From Syncephalastrum monosporum B8922 (taxonomy: Eukaryota > Mucoromycota > Mucoromycetes > Mucorales > Syncephalastraceae), in contig JNEN01000803.1 in the NCBI GenBank assembly GCA_000697355.1, positions 1 through 64,000 on the forward strand: a DNA stretch of 64,000 nucleotides, given 5' to 3'. Shown one piece after another: positions 1-12,200 of this stretch. Under the pieces are notes generated by a model. The model was not told the DNA's origin. It made no database searches and was given only the letters and a program-made list of their open reading frames with translations. Position 1 is the stretch's first letter. Every line of letters begins with the position of its first letter. Position numbers and translations under genes: made by a program.

Positions 1-864
1 CTGTCTGTAAGTAAACTGAACTACATAAGAAACTGAAACCTGTCAACATATACTCATTTGATGTCAGGTCCGCTCCTTTTCCTTTCCTTGCTTTGTCCTC
101 CTTGCTTTGTCCTCCTCCTCCGCCCTAGCCTACGGTAGAAGCCGGTAGTAGTTTAAACCTTTTACTATAGATATATTCCAAATATCTCCAGCCCCACCCA
201 TCATGGTAAGTGACTCACATTGGATGAAATATCCTGAGACAGGGGTTTAACAAAAGGAATTAGACGCGTGCCCTCCACGGGCGCGTTAGTTAGATGAGGT
301 GGCGGCCTGCCGCCTTGCGCGCGCAATAACGAACCCGGCTCTGCCGTAGGTATGTAGAAAGTGCACTTCAGTCGGACGACCAACTGACTTTAGAATGAAT
401 CTCGGTAGGCTAGTTTCCACTTCTATCAAAGATCATTTCGATATCATCCACCATATCATCCACGTCTCACACCCCATCCAAGTATGCACCTAACAGCAGC
501 GCAGCACCATATGCATGAGAGCTTGAGCTTGAGCTCGTGGACTTCGTCGATGTGATTTGTCGATGTGCAACTTGCACACTGTTACTTATGACGTAATGAT
601 ATGACATACAGTACATACAGCGATACGCTACGACTCAACGAGACTTGTGAGAAGGCTATTTATTCATACTGCAATGGGAACTATGGAAGGATCGGCTTCC
701 ATAAGCAGCGTTTGCAGTCTTATAATGACAGTATGACATTAAAAAGAGCTGCGAGGCAAAAATACGTAAATGCGGACCGAGAAAGAAAATGGAGGAAAGG
801 ATTGCGGGGTCTCACGGGGCTTGTCACGTCTCGGGAACAAACAAAGCCAACCTCTTTCACCCCG
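1..864. other. Gene-free 5' edge / upstream region of the carrier gene
   Basis: No convincing coding region is visible. The stretch contains pyrimidine-rich sequence near 60-125 and an ATG directly followed by a consensus donor (ATG then GTAAGTGA at about 202-212), which could be a leader exon of the downstream carrier or chance. An open frame continuous with the carrier's first exon runs from 601, but the conserved protein does not need it. Confidence 0.4.
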
Positions 865-2247
865 ATGACATCTCCCCATAATGACCACAATTCTGCAAGA
901 AAGTATACATTCCTGATACCCTCCATCTCATCTGGCGGATCAGACCTATACCCTCCTTACTTTGATGTACGACCTGATCGCTTTGTATGGATCGCTTCTT
1001 ATTCGCTCTCTTCGTTACTTTTAGGCCATTGTTGCAGGTGGCCTCGCAGGATCAACAGGTGATTTTGCTATGCACAGGTAATGTATAGCTCTATGGCTTT
1101 CTTTTTTTACTTACTTCAGGCTAGTGTCGATACCGTAAAGACGCGACTGCAGGGCCAGCCTCACCACAGAGCACCGAAATATTACAACATGACACAAGCC
1201 TATAAGCTCGTATGGAGAGAGGAAGGCATCATTCGAGGACTCTATGCTGGCGTTACACCTGCCATGCTTGGTTCAAGTAATCATCAGTTTATATACACTG
1301 TAGACGTAAACTAAACATGGTTTATTTATCAGTCCCGGCAACGACGATCTACTTCAGCATATACGAGTTCACGAAACGAAATCTGACAGCCAACAACGTA
1401 CCTGAAGTCATATCACATTTGACAGCAGGTTCCCTGGGTGATCTTGTTGCCTCCTTTATTTATGTACCTTCCGAAGTTTTGAAAACACGCCTGCAACTCC
1501 AAGGTCGATATAACAATCCACATTTTATGAGTGGATATAATTATCGGAATACATGGCATGCCATTAAAGTTGTAAGTTTTGGGAACATCAAGCTGCATGA
1601 GGTTTATGAGAATCTTGATGCCTTACCTTTGTATCATTAGATTGTAAAATACGATGGGTTTCTGGCGTTATTTCATGGCTTCAAGGCAACCATCTTGCGA
1701 GACGTACCTTACTCTGCCATCCAGTTTGCATGCTACGGTATGTGATATGCTATCACAGTTGGCGTAAGTTCTCACTTTTTTGATCCTTCTAGAACAATTT
1801 AAAAAGTTCGCCCACAAAACTTACGGCAGTCCGGAGGTACCTATGGGCGTGGATTTGCTGACGGGCTCACTTGCGGGCGCTCTTGCGGGTGCCGTGACGA
1901 CGCCTCTCGACGTAATGAAGACGCTTTTGCAAACTCAACAAGGCAAGAAGAACAAACCCTCAACCGCACCCGAGGTAATACCCTCCAGTAAATCGTTTTC
2001 GACTGCACCACAAAACCCGCCGGGGCAACCAAAGCATTACACGGGTATCCTTGAGGGCATGGTTTGGAACTACAAGAACCAAGGCTTGGGAGGCTTGTTC
2101 CGTGGCGTCGGGCCTCGTGTGTTCTGGACTAGTTTGCAAAGTGCCATCATGTTTGTCGTTTACGAACAAATCCTCCACGTCGAGACCCACTTGCGCCAAA
2201 AGGGTGAGTGGCCACCTAGCACCGCCGCAGCGAAGCACATTGGCTAG
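865..2247 (+). CDS. MME1: Mitochondrial carrier family protein, Mme1-like (inner-membrane magnesium exporter type)
   Basis: Six exons join in frame: 865-966, 1025-1077, 1125-1276, 1333-1571, 1641-1737, 1793-2247, giving 365 residues. All introns are GT-AG and 47-69 nt. The product is a three-repeat inner-membrane solute carrier. The repeat signatures are visible as [25 protein letters not shown] and [13 protein letters not shown]. The stretch [14 protein letters not shown] followed by [20 protein letters not shown] is the pattern of yeast YMR166C/Mme1, a mitochondrial magnesium exporter, rather than of ADP/ATP or phosphate carriers. The start at 865 is chosen because 865-966 is exactly in phase with the conserved body; an upstream in-frame start at 601 exists but gives a non-conserved extension. 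Substrate is inferred from family resemblance only; related carriers for SAM or pyrimidine nucleotides are the main alternative. Confidence 0.85.
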
Positions 2248-2553
2248 AAACGGAAAACAGTAGCCGGACTGTCATTTTATTCCTACACATGCATTTGTCT
2301 TATTTTCCCTTCACCAGCATTGATAGACCCTCCCGCTCGAGTTCTTTTCCCTCCCTTTCTATACTACGACATCCTATTACCTTTTGTTTTGTTCAGCTCG
2401 ACTCTTCTTTCATCCCAGCTCATACCGCCAATACACTGTATAAAGTATTACATGACATACGACATGAAAAACGAAACCTGCAACCAATATTTTTCCAAAA
2501 GAAAGGAGAGAATGTAAAAATCGAATTGACAACATGTCGAATGAAGGGGATGG

Positions 2554-2557
2554 AAAA
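2554..2557 (-). terminator. Pol III T-run terminator of tRNA-Leu(UAA)
   Basis: Four T residues on the minus strand lie 11 nt beyond the 3' end of the tRNA. This is the minimal RNA polymerase III stop; a T4 run is weak but common in fungi. Confidence 0.5.
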
Positions 2558-2568
2558 TGGAGATGAGT

Positions 2569-2650
2569 TCCAGGTGAGGGGTTTGAACCCTCGCCCTCTT
2601 TCGAGGACCAGATCTTAAGTCTGGCACCTTAGACCACTCGGTCAACCTGG
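2569..2650 (-). tRNA. tRNA-Leu (anticodon UAA)
   Basis: The minus strand folds as a type II tRNA of 82 nt including the discriminator A. The acceptor stem starts CCAGGT, the D-loop region carries GAGTGGTCTAAGG, and the anticodon stem CCAGA/TCTGG closes the loop CTTAAGA with anticodon TAA. The long variable arm (CCTCGAAAGAGG) is typical of leucine tRNAs. The T arm has GGTTCAAACC. No intron interrupts the anticodon loop. CCA is not encoded, as expected for a nuclear gene. Confidence 0.93.
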
Positions 2651-3732
2651 AAAACCGCTTATTGTCGAAATTAACCAATTTTGTATGGTATTAGGTGTGA
2701 CTGCGTTTTTAACTCGTTTTTAAACCAAACCCATTGATTTTATTGGATCTGTTTTGGAATTTATTCTGATTTTAAACAGATTTTCTAATTTTTCATGTCA
2801 ATATGAAAGTATCGTCTCCCGCCTTTGTTTCCACACATCACATATCACAACACAACCTTCAACCTTACACTTTTTTTGACCTTGGAAATAATCTGGTCGC
2901 CATTGCTCACGACAATCTTTCACCTATTACTGCACATGGCACCGTATTTGCACGACAGCTAAACCTCACATGAGATTACCGTCTTCTGTGCTCACGCCTG
3001 ACGGTCCTTGTCCCAGCACTAGCATGTATCCTCAGCACTTTACTGGTGATTTGCAAGCGTCAATCTTGTTTCCAGAGAAACTACTGACGTGCACGTTGCA
3101 TGCTGCATTCCTACGACTGTCTTTGTGCCAAAAGTCATTGAGCACTACATGAACACTTTCCCTTTTTATTTCGTTGTTGAGCCTTGCCCGGATCTTCTCT
3201 AGTTTTCTCAAGGCGCTCCTTTACCCTCACCGTGTGGTAAGTAGTGGCTCCAGCGTGATTGATCTACTTCACACAGACGACATGATCTTGATTGCTTTAC
3301 TTAACATGGTCAGCAGTTATTCGAGATATGCGGTGTGTTTCTGTTGTGATTGACCACGGCGCGCTTATCAACTCGACAATCTCTTATGTCCACATATTTT
3401 GCGCGGTAGGCTGTGATCTGTGCGAGTCTTCTTCGTCAGGTGCGTTGCAGGTCATCCCTTTTCAATGTGAGCATGGCCGTGTTCTGCGCTCCTACTTTTG
3501 CCTTTTGATAACACCTCAGACACACCAGCCCACTATCCCGCGCATTGCATTCACTCTCGCCCCGGGGGGGGGGGGTACAGTTGTGTTCTACACATGCACA
3601 GTCTATCCACCCGCACCATAGACCTTGGGTATTATTTAGAAAGCTTGAGTTCTTGAGATACAGAGGCAAATGGAGCTACGTCAGTCTGCACTGTTTGACA
3701 GAAACATGCAAGGGATTTATCAAGGAATGTAT
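2651..3732. other. Intergenic region, no supported gene
   Basis: About 1.1 kb between the tRNA and SYM1. Only short open frames occur (about 60-110 codons), with no recognisable motif and no consistent splice pattern. An 11-base G run lies near 3566-3576. Part of the left half (2830-3180) is C/T-rich and could be an untranslated transcript; I cannot show it. Confidence 0.4.
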
Positions 3733-4597
3733 TTACACAGCCAGCTGTTGAACTTTTTTCTCCTGGACTTGCACGACCACGTCCGCATTGTGCGCAGACT
3801 TCTGATTAAGGGTGGATAGATAGGCATTCCAGCCGAGTGAAACAACGTTGGACACCATCAGACGGTAGTAAAGCGGCGTGAAATAGAAGTTGACGAGTTG
3901 TACAATGGGCCACAACTGAAACATTCCTCAGTAAACCTGCTTTGTGTCCCTTTATCCGGTTACCTTGTAGTTGCCAATGACAGCATCGACATAGCTTGTT
4001 TGAAGCTTCTCCTTGATTTGCGCGATGGATTTGCCTTCGAAAATACCTTGGGCTGAGAAGAAGACTAGTAAAAGAGAGCAGGGCATGAGTACAAAGGCGC
4101 GATGCTCTTGCCCGATATAAAACTCACCTCCAATGAAGATAGGCGCGCACAAGAACTGATCGGTAGCGACCTTCTTGATAAGACCTAGTTAAAGATGTCA
4201 GACTTACATGCCCCCGTTCGTCAAGTATAGCTGGCGTTCTTACTTTGAAAGGGTGTTTTGCCGGTAACCCGCTGCTCCAAGAAGCGGTACCAGTTGCTGA
4301 GTACAGGGCCTGCTACGATACCACCGAATGCAGCCATGCGAGCGGTGCGCAAGTACTCGTGGTTACTGAATCCCTTGCGCTCAACCGCTTGCTGTGCAAT
4401 GACATCGCCTAAATGGTCTATGAACACTCTGTCCCTTGCATCGGTTTTACTCGGTACCTGTTCCGAAAAGGAATGCTACCGTTCAAGACATGAATTAGTC
4501 TACATCTAGAGAAAGCAGAGTACTGTGACATACCAGTAGTCAAGCTCTGGACCAAGATAGGCCGTCGGCTCAAAGCCTTATTGTAAAGTGATAACAT
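3733..4597 (-). CDS. SYM1: Sym1/Mpv17/PMP22 family mitochondrial inner-membrane protein
   Basis: Six exons on the minus strand (4534-4597, 4458-4475, 4244-4408, 4128-4184, 3964-4064, 3733-3915) give 195 residues, the usual size for Mpv17 family proteins. The N-terminus reads MLSLYNKALSRRPILVQSLT and continues into FLFGTGDVIAQQ, the family hallmark. The middle carries the W-Y-R-F-L segment after GPVLSNWY, and the C-terminal half has LWPIVQLVNFYFTPLYYR and VSLGWNAYLS, the Mpv17/PMP22 signature. The family forms four membrane helices; Sym1 of yeast sits in the mitochondrial inner membrane and supports growth on ethanol and at heat stress. The second coding exon is only 18 nt, supported by phase and by the conserved FLFGTGD it encodes. 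The peroxisomal PMP22 branch is a less likely alternative because of the basic N-terminus. Confidence 0.88.
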
Positions 4598-6264
4598 AGT
4601 AGAGTTTATTGCAGTGTAGTAATAGTAGACGGCAGGTGTACCTTTTTTATGTGGCTATAGCGCGGTGCTACAAACTCGGTTTACTGCCGCCCGCGGAGAG
4701 CATAGAGCCGAGAAACAAAAAGGGCAGTGAAGATCCCCCGTCATTTTAAACACAAAAAAAATCGCATTTTACACCCTTTCTATTGCTTATTGGCCAACGG
4801 CTTCTAGAGTTAGTCTATCTCAAAGTATTTTTTTACAAAAAAGAAAAAAAAACAGAATACGGTACCTATTATAATACGATTAATGCCAGAAGCATGCAGA
4901 ATAGAAGAGGGCTGGATGGCAATGAATACCCCTATATTATTAGCCTTGTGCACGCTGCTCTACCAAAAGTATTACGATCCGATGAAACACAGACAGCTGC
5001 TTGCATGGAATTGTCAAATAAATTAGACGTTGTTTACATAGATACGAATAAGCGCGATGCAGGATCTAAGTAAAATAACGACTCTTACTGGAAGCAATAT
5101 ACGTAAATGACAACCAGATGCAGTGCCGCGTATAAGAGCATGCGAATGCTTCGCATGGTTCGCGACCTTTACAGCACTTACTATAATTTATATAAATATG
5201 AAGGACCAAAGTATCTTTTTTATTTTCGCTTGTTTCCAGCGAAAGTGAGTTCAGCTAAGTGCGGTACCCATGTGTAAACCACGATACGAATAGAGCTTTT
5301 CAATATCAGCCTGGAAGCAGTAATACTGAAGCACGAGGCCGTATTATTATTTTGCAGAGCGGCGATTTTCTGAGCAGCGGTGGAACACATTTGATAATGG
5401 TGCAGCTTTTATAGTCGACGAAAAGTCATCAGGTGGACGGTATGCAAAAAGAACAGCAGCTAAAAGGCTAGCGGAAAACGCAAAGCTCGGGCCGGTGCAT
5501 TTGCAGATCCAATGATTCTATTCCTGTAAATATTGATTACTGCCATTTTTTGTGTGGTCGCAGCGGTCGGCCATTGGTGCCTAAATAGAGGAATCGAAAA
5601 TTAAACACACCGGAGTGCCTCTTTTATTTTTTTTTTTTTGTTTCGATTTCATATAATTTTAGAGTTGCTGTGTGACGCGAAAAATAAAAGAAGACAGCAT
5701 AAGAAGCATAAGAATAAAGAACGAAACAAGAAAATACGATAACGACGCGCATTTATATAGCTCAAAGATGATATCGAAGGGATATGCAGTGGATTAAAAG
5801 TTTAAACAAAGGGGTTATATGAAGTACCAAAAGAAAAGAAAGTGAATACACATAATAGGAATTGCGTTACACGAAAAGTGGTTGAAGCAATCATCCCATG
5901 TGCCATTTTGACCTTTAGGTCAATTACTCGCGGGCCTTGGCTCCAGCGTATTCTTTGTGTGTCTTGTCTTGTCCCCATTCCCCTCTTTTGTTCTTCGTCT
6001 TGCCTTTTTGCCCTACACTCCCTCTCCTTTTTTTTGTTTTGCTATCCTCTTCCGTTCGTTTTTGCTTTTCTATTTCTCTAGTTAATGTCGCAAGTCCACA
6101 TTCGAGTGCTCATCTCCTGAATATTGCTTGCCGGCCTACCTTCCTATAGATCCTCTTTCTCTTTTGTATCTACGATTCGACACAGCTATTCTCCTTTAAT
6201 CGGTACCTCACACCACACCATTCCACCGCAGACAATCCAACCCATTCGTCCTTCACTACGCGCC
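4598..6264. other. AT-rich intergenic region and RAX2 promoter/leader
   Basis: About 1.67 kb between divergent SYM1 and RAX2. No open frame above 100 codons looks genuine. The distal half is AT-rich with A/T homopolymers (for example T runs near 5627-5640). From about 5950 to 6130 it turns strongly pyrimidine-rich, as expected for a fungal promoter and 5' leader upstream of RAX2. No tRNA or 5S rRNA pattern was seen. Confidence 0.45.
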
Positions 6265-9200
6265 ATGAACCACGGCCGCTGGTGTTTATTATTTGTGTCT
6301 GCCCTGCTGTCATTATCAATAGCGCGGGCAGACTATATCTCGCATCCAGCCATTGATCTCGAGCAGCTCGAGCAGATCGGCATAGCCGGTCTCTACGACG
6401 GCATTTCATGGTATACCGACACGCGCCAGTTGACCCACTTACCGCCGTCCTCAGCATCCGTACTTTCATACGCCAATAATACATTCCAGCTCAACGCTGC
6501 CTCCGAGCTGAACGGCTCTATCTGGTCAGCCTGCGAGCTCAACAACAAGCTCTACATCGGCGGTACCTTCCACCAGTTCGCCAACACGAACGTATCCAAC
6601 ATCGCTGCCATTGATCTCACCACCGGCGCGTTATCACCCCTTGGCAACGGTCTGGATGGATCGGTGTATCATGTCATGTGCGACCCAGATACCAAGAGCG
6701 TCTATGTCGGCGGCGACTTCATCGCTCCGCTCGCAACCGCACCCGCCTACGCTGAATCGCTTGCTCGGTTTGGCGGAGGGGTTGCTGTCTGGAAAACGGA
6801 CACCGGTGCCTGGCAGGGTGCGCCCTGGAAAGGTGTCAATGGCCCCATTTACGCCGCCTCGCGTCTCAACAAGACTGTCTTCTTTGGCGGTCTTTTCGAT
6901 ACCACCGCAGACGGTCAGACTTCCTACGCGCCAGCCAGCCAACCTGTTAGTCTTAATTCACCTGCGGTAAGTCTCCTTGCCAAACTGTTTTTTTAATTTC
7001 TGTCCTTGTGCTTCGATTTCTCTCCCGCCCCCCTTATTTTTTTTTTCCTTCTTCTTCTTCTGATCTGACGATGTCATTTTTTTTATTTACCAGACCATTA
7101 ATGCCCAAAACTCGGATCCAAACTACAATCACCCTCAAAATGCCGTGTGTCCCAACAGCAGCACGGCAGATTCGCCCTGGCTGCTGGCCGACAATTCACC
7201 CGGCTATTGGGAAGCCCAGTTTCCCTATACGATCACTCCTTCCGCCTTCCGACTCGCTAATACCCATTTTAATGGTCGCGGTACAAACGAATTCGGGTAT
7301 GCCATCCAAATGAAAAGAAAATTGTTTATTTGATACGCATTCTAACGAGCTGTCACTGTCTGTTCTCCCTCGTAAAAGCATCCTTGCTCAGCCCACCAAC
7401 AAATACTTTAACCTATCCTACGTCGATTTTGCAACAGGCCAGCGCATCCAGTGCTCCAACAATTGTTCCTTGAGCGACGACGAGACGATCGAGTACCAGG
7501 ACTTTATTGTCGAAGATGAAACCATGGCGTCCGGTGTCCGTATCGACATATCGTCATGGTATGGCTTAGGCGGTGGCCTTGCCAGCGTCGAGATCTTCCA
7601 ATCAGGTGAGAGCCGAACCAAACATCTTGAAAAGAATATAGATCCACAGGGACTGACTGGAATTTGTACCAAGAAATCTTTGTGTATGCCGTCAATGCAC
7701 TGAATGGTAAAGCATGCGTTACAGCGTCCAACTACACCGACCGCTCGACCGTGACTACGAAAGGTTCATGGACATCGGGCCAAGTCGACGGGTCCTATGA
7801 ATACGTGCTTTCAACCTCCATGGACGCCAAAAAGCTAAAGTCTTCCAATGCCGAAGCTGTCTTTGTCCCGTATCTCCCCGAAGCGGGCTCGTATGAGGTC
7901 TACCTTTACGTGCCTGCCTGTTCCAAAGACTGCAACCAGCGCACCCAAGTCTCTGTGACGACTCATCCGCTCGCAAACAACAACGCAACGACAACGTTTG
8001 TGGATCTGGCTACTAGCAAAGGCGGTAGTACGCTCGTATATTCCGGACCAATGGATGACACGACAACGGAATTCCAGCCCTATGTCTCTGTTGGCGTCGC
8101 GAGCAATGTCACAAAGCCGACGAATGGCACAGCGACTGTGGTCCTCCAGTCTGTCCAGTTCATCAAGCAGGCTTCCAACACGACGCTGACCAGCATGCTG
8201 CAATTCACCCCCGACGACCTGCAAAAGTCAAATGATTCCAGTATTGCAGGCGCTTATGGTCCGATTGGCGAAAACTTGCCCTATGGTTCTACCGTGAGCG
8301 CTCTTGCCGTGATGGATCAGAAGCTTTATATTGCTGGCGAATTTGCGGGCAACATGGCCAACGGTTCCTACCACAACCTTGTGGGCTATGACACGACCAC
8401 GTCCAGGATGACACCACTCAACAGCGGCGGTCTCAATGGCCCTGTTCGCACGTTACTTCCCGTCGAAGCCGAGCTGTTTGTGGGCGGCAACTTTACCGGA
8501 CCGTTTAGCGGCAAGAATCAGGGACTCAACAACGTCGCCATGTACACACCCCATGGCGACACATGGACCCCACTTGGAGGCGGTGTTAATGGGCCTGTCG
8601 AATCACTTGTACAAGCTGACAAGTTACTCCTGGTCTCAGGCCACCATAACGGCTCCCTGGCTGATGCCAGCGCCACGACGGCGAATGCTACCTCCGGAAA
8701 TGCCTGGTGGAACATGACGCACAAGGAGTGGTCCATGAATACCGTCTACCTCTCAGGCGTCGTCTACGGTGCACCCATCTTTTCCAACCACTCCATGGAC
8801 ACCACTGTCTTTGCCGGCAACATAGAAGCCGCCCAGCAGTTCCAGGCACGCGGTTTCTCTTCGGCTTCGCCCAATGCGTCGCTGTCTGGCTTCCCTGTGT
8901 ATCCTGATGCAAACAAGGTGTACAGCATCCGAGCTGGTGTATTCTGGAACGATGTACGCAATGGCAACGTCTCGAGTACCATTCTCGGTGGCGAGTTTGC
9001 GTTAGACGATGGCAAGATTGAGAATGTGGCCATTTATGAAAACGCGACGTGGACCGGGATCGGCGCCACGTGGAACGGTCAGATCAATACCATGGCGGTC
9101 CAGAGCGGCTATCTGTACATGGGTGGTCAGTTTACCGACCCAGTCAAAGGGAATATGAGCAGTATCATCATTTACGATCTTGTCAATAAGACTTTCACCG

Positions 9201-12200
9201 GCGTGCCTGAACTGCATACGAGTGACAAGTCCCCTGCCAAGGTCAACATGATCCAGTACAGCCCCCAAGACGGTAACATGGTCGTTGCTGGTAACTTTAG
9301 CCAGGCTGGCTCGCTCGCGTGCCAGAGTGTCTGTGCCCTGGATACCGCAGCCCACCAATGGAACGCGATTGGCGATGGTGTATCGATTGCCGGTGAAGCG
9401 GTGGACTTTACGTTCACAGCGGTAAGTTACTTCAACTTTCTTTAAGGCTTCATCTCACCTTCCTTTGTTTTCAAGGGCCATATGATTGTGGCCGGTAACC
9501 TCACGCTCAATGGTAACAGTGTTCCTGTCGCTCAGTATGACTATGAGTCAAGCAGCTGGAACACATTTGCCTCTAGCACTAGTGACGGCGGACTTCCCGG
9601 CGCTGCGTCGGCTATTTCCTATGACGACAAGACCAAAAAGACGTACATTGTAGGACAGTACGAGAATGCGACTACCTATCTCCGTGTATGGGATGGTGCC
9701 CAGTTTACCGTGCCAGGTACGGATGATAGCCTTGTAAACAGACCAAGGAGACTCACGTATTTTTACTACAGACGTGGAGCTAGGTGCTGGTAGTGTCGTC
9801 CATCAGATTGCTGTTTTGCCGTTGAAGGAACCAGATAGCAACATCAACATGGAGGGCAGCGACCAAAGCGTACTTTTCGCCACAGGTTTGATGAACATTG
9901 GCGGCGTGACCAACGTGAGCGGCGCTCTGTTTGACGGCTCACAGTGGACGCCGTACCTTATCACTTCGTCCCAAAACGGTTCGGTCGGCAGCTTGAGCAG
10001 CGTCATCTTCAAATCTTACGTCCACGACTTGTCTCAGATCCGTAAGTCGCTCATTATCAAGGTTGTGTGCTCTTCTCTAACGCCGAAATTGAACAGCTTA
10101 CCTGCCTGCCCCTATTGTGGTGCTTGCCTCCATTGCGTCCGCACTAGGTGTTGTTTTTGTCATTGTGCTTTGCGGTATGGGTGCCTTGTTTGCCAAACGC
10201 AAGCGCGAATCCAGAGTGGATCCGAGCGCCAATCCAGCCACGTACTATGGCAAGCCGCCAGCCCGACCCGAATCCGTTCTAGCCATGCTCAACAACCCTG
10301 GAAGCGCAGGTGGCGCGCTCGAGACCAAAAAGGAACTGTCATCGGACGAGTACAATGCCGTGGGTGGAGGTGAACGGGAGATGGCAGAAAACACCCTGGG
10401 CGCTGGCTTCGTGGGCGGTATTGCGGCTGCGACGGCTGCCGGCACTGTCAAACACAATGCAAAGACCGCGGGTGAGCAGCAAGATTACTTCAACCTCAAA
10501 CCGGCCCAGAGTGACAGAAACTACCTTGGAGGTCAAAATGACAACACATACGCCAACCAACCACCAGAGCAGAACAACAACAGCAACAACAACCACTCCT
10601 CTTGGGGTGCTGCCACCTTGGGCGCTGCCGGTGCGGCCGCCGGTGCAGCCGCAGGTGCTGTCCATCGAACGGACAACAAGAACGAAAACCGACAATCGTA
10701 CAACCCGTTCCGCGCCAGCACCGTTGGTCTGGCCGTCAGCGACGATTACCCCAACCACAGCCGCAACATTCCGTCCCAAGCGACAAGCAACGTCAGCTCC
10801 ATGTATAATACTGCGAATCTTGAGCCGTCTGCCGCATCCGCTGTACGTTGGACCAATGCGCCTGTGGCAGCCACAGGCACGGCTGCGCTGATGAGAACCA
10901 CAACCACGCCTAGCTTCTTATCGACGACCGGCTCGGTGATCCCTTCGTCGGACCTGCTTCCTTCGCCGGCCATGTACTCCACGCCCAGTAGCGAGCTGCC
11001 ACCTACGTCGACTGATACGAGCGAGCCGTCTTCGGCTGTGCGCTGGACGACCACAGGGGACGCTGCTGCCGCGATCGGTACGGCCATGTACTCCCGGCCC
11101 GATAGCGAGCTGCCACCTCCCAAGTCAGCCCATGAGGGTGAGCCCTCTTCCGCTGTACGTTGGACGAATGCAGGGGACGCTGCTGCCGCGATCGGTACGG
11201 CCATGGTGGCGCCTGTCATTGCTGTGACAGACCGCGACAGCCACGCCGATAGCAGCCTACCTACGAACAACCGACAGGACGACTCGGATGCGAACAACGT
11301 CCGCTGGACAAACTACACGACGCACTCGGCCCAAGGCGTGGCCGCCGTCCGCCCCGTGACAGCCACGTCCATGTACTCGGACGTCTCTTCCATCTACGGC
11401 TCGAACGCGGATGTGTTTGGCAACATGCCCAAGTCTAATTTTGCCGATTTCTCGTCTGACCCTGATATCATTCGATGGACGTCTGCCCCCGACCCGGAGG
11501 ACGCCAAAGGCCTCGCCGTCGTCGTGAGCCAAGCCGAGAATGAGCTCGAGACCCCTCGCGCGAGCCAGCATCAGCCTTACGGCAGTCAAAGTCTACGCCA
11601 GTATGAGTCCGGCCTGGACCTCGCATCCATTGCGAACGGCCACGACAATGCAGCGCGCGACAGCAACAGCGACATGTACGCCGGTATCTCGACCGGTGAA
11701 ACTGAGTTCGCCGCACATGAGCCGGGTGATGCCAAGGCGACCACAGGCGCTGCTGTGGCAGGCGCTGCTCTGGCAGGTGCTGCTGCTAGAAACGTGGGTG
11801 CTAAAGATGTTGCTTCCAAGGACATTGCTTCCAAGGACATCGCTTCCAAGGATGTTGCTGCCAAGGATGTTGCCGCCAAGGATGTTGCTGCCAGGGACGT
11901 TACTGCCAAGGATGTTGGTATCAACGACGCTGTTGTCAACGACGCTGTCGCCAAGGGCGCTACTGCTAAGGGCTCTGCTGCTAAGGGCGCTGCTGCTAAG
12001 GGCGCTGCTGCTAAGGGCACCGGTATGAGCGGCATTTCAACGGACGACGCGACTTATACAGCTGCACCTGGCACGAATGCCACTGCTACAGGTGCAGCTA
12101 TCACCGGCGCTGCTGCGACTACAGCAGCCGCATCCAGCAAGAGTACAGACACCGCTCATGGGGTCGCTGCAGAGGAGGACACGCAGCCTGAAGACAACGA

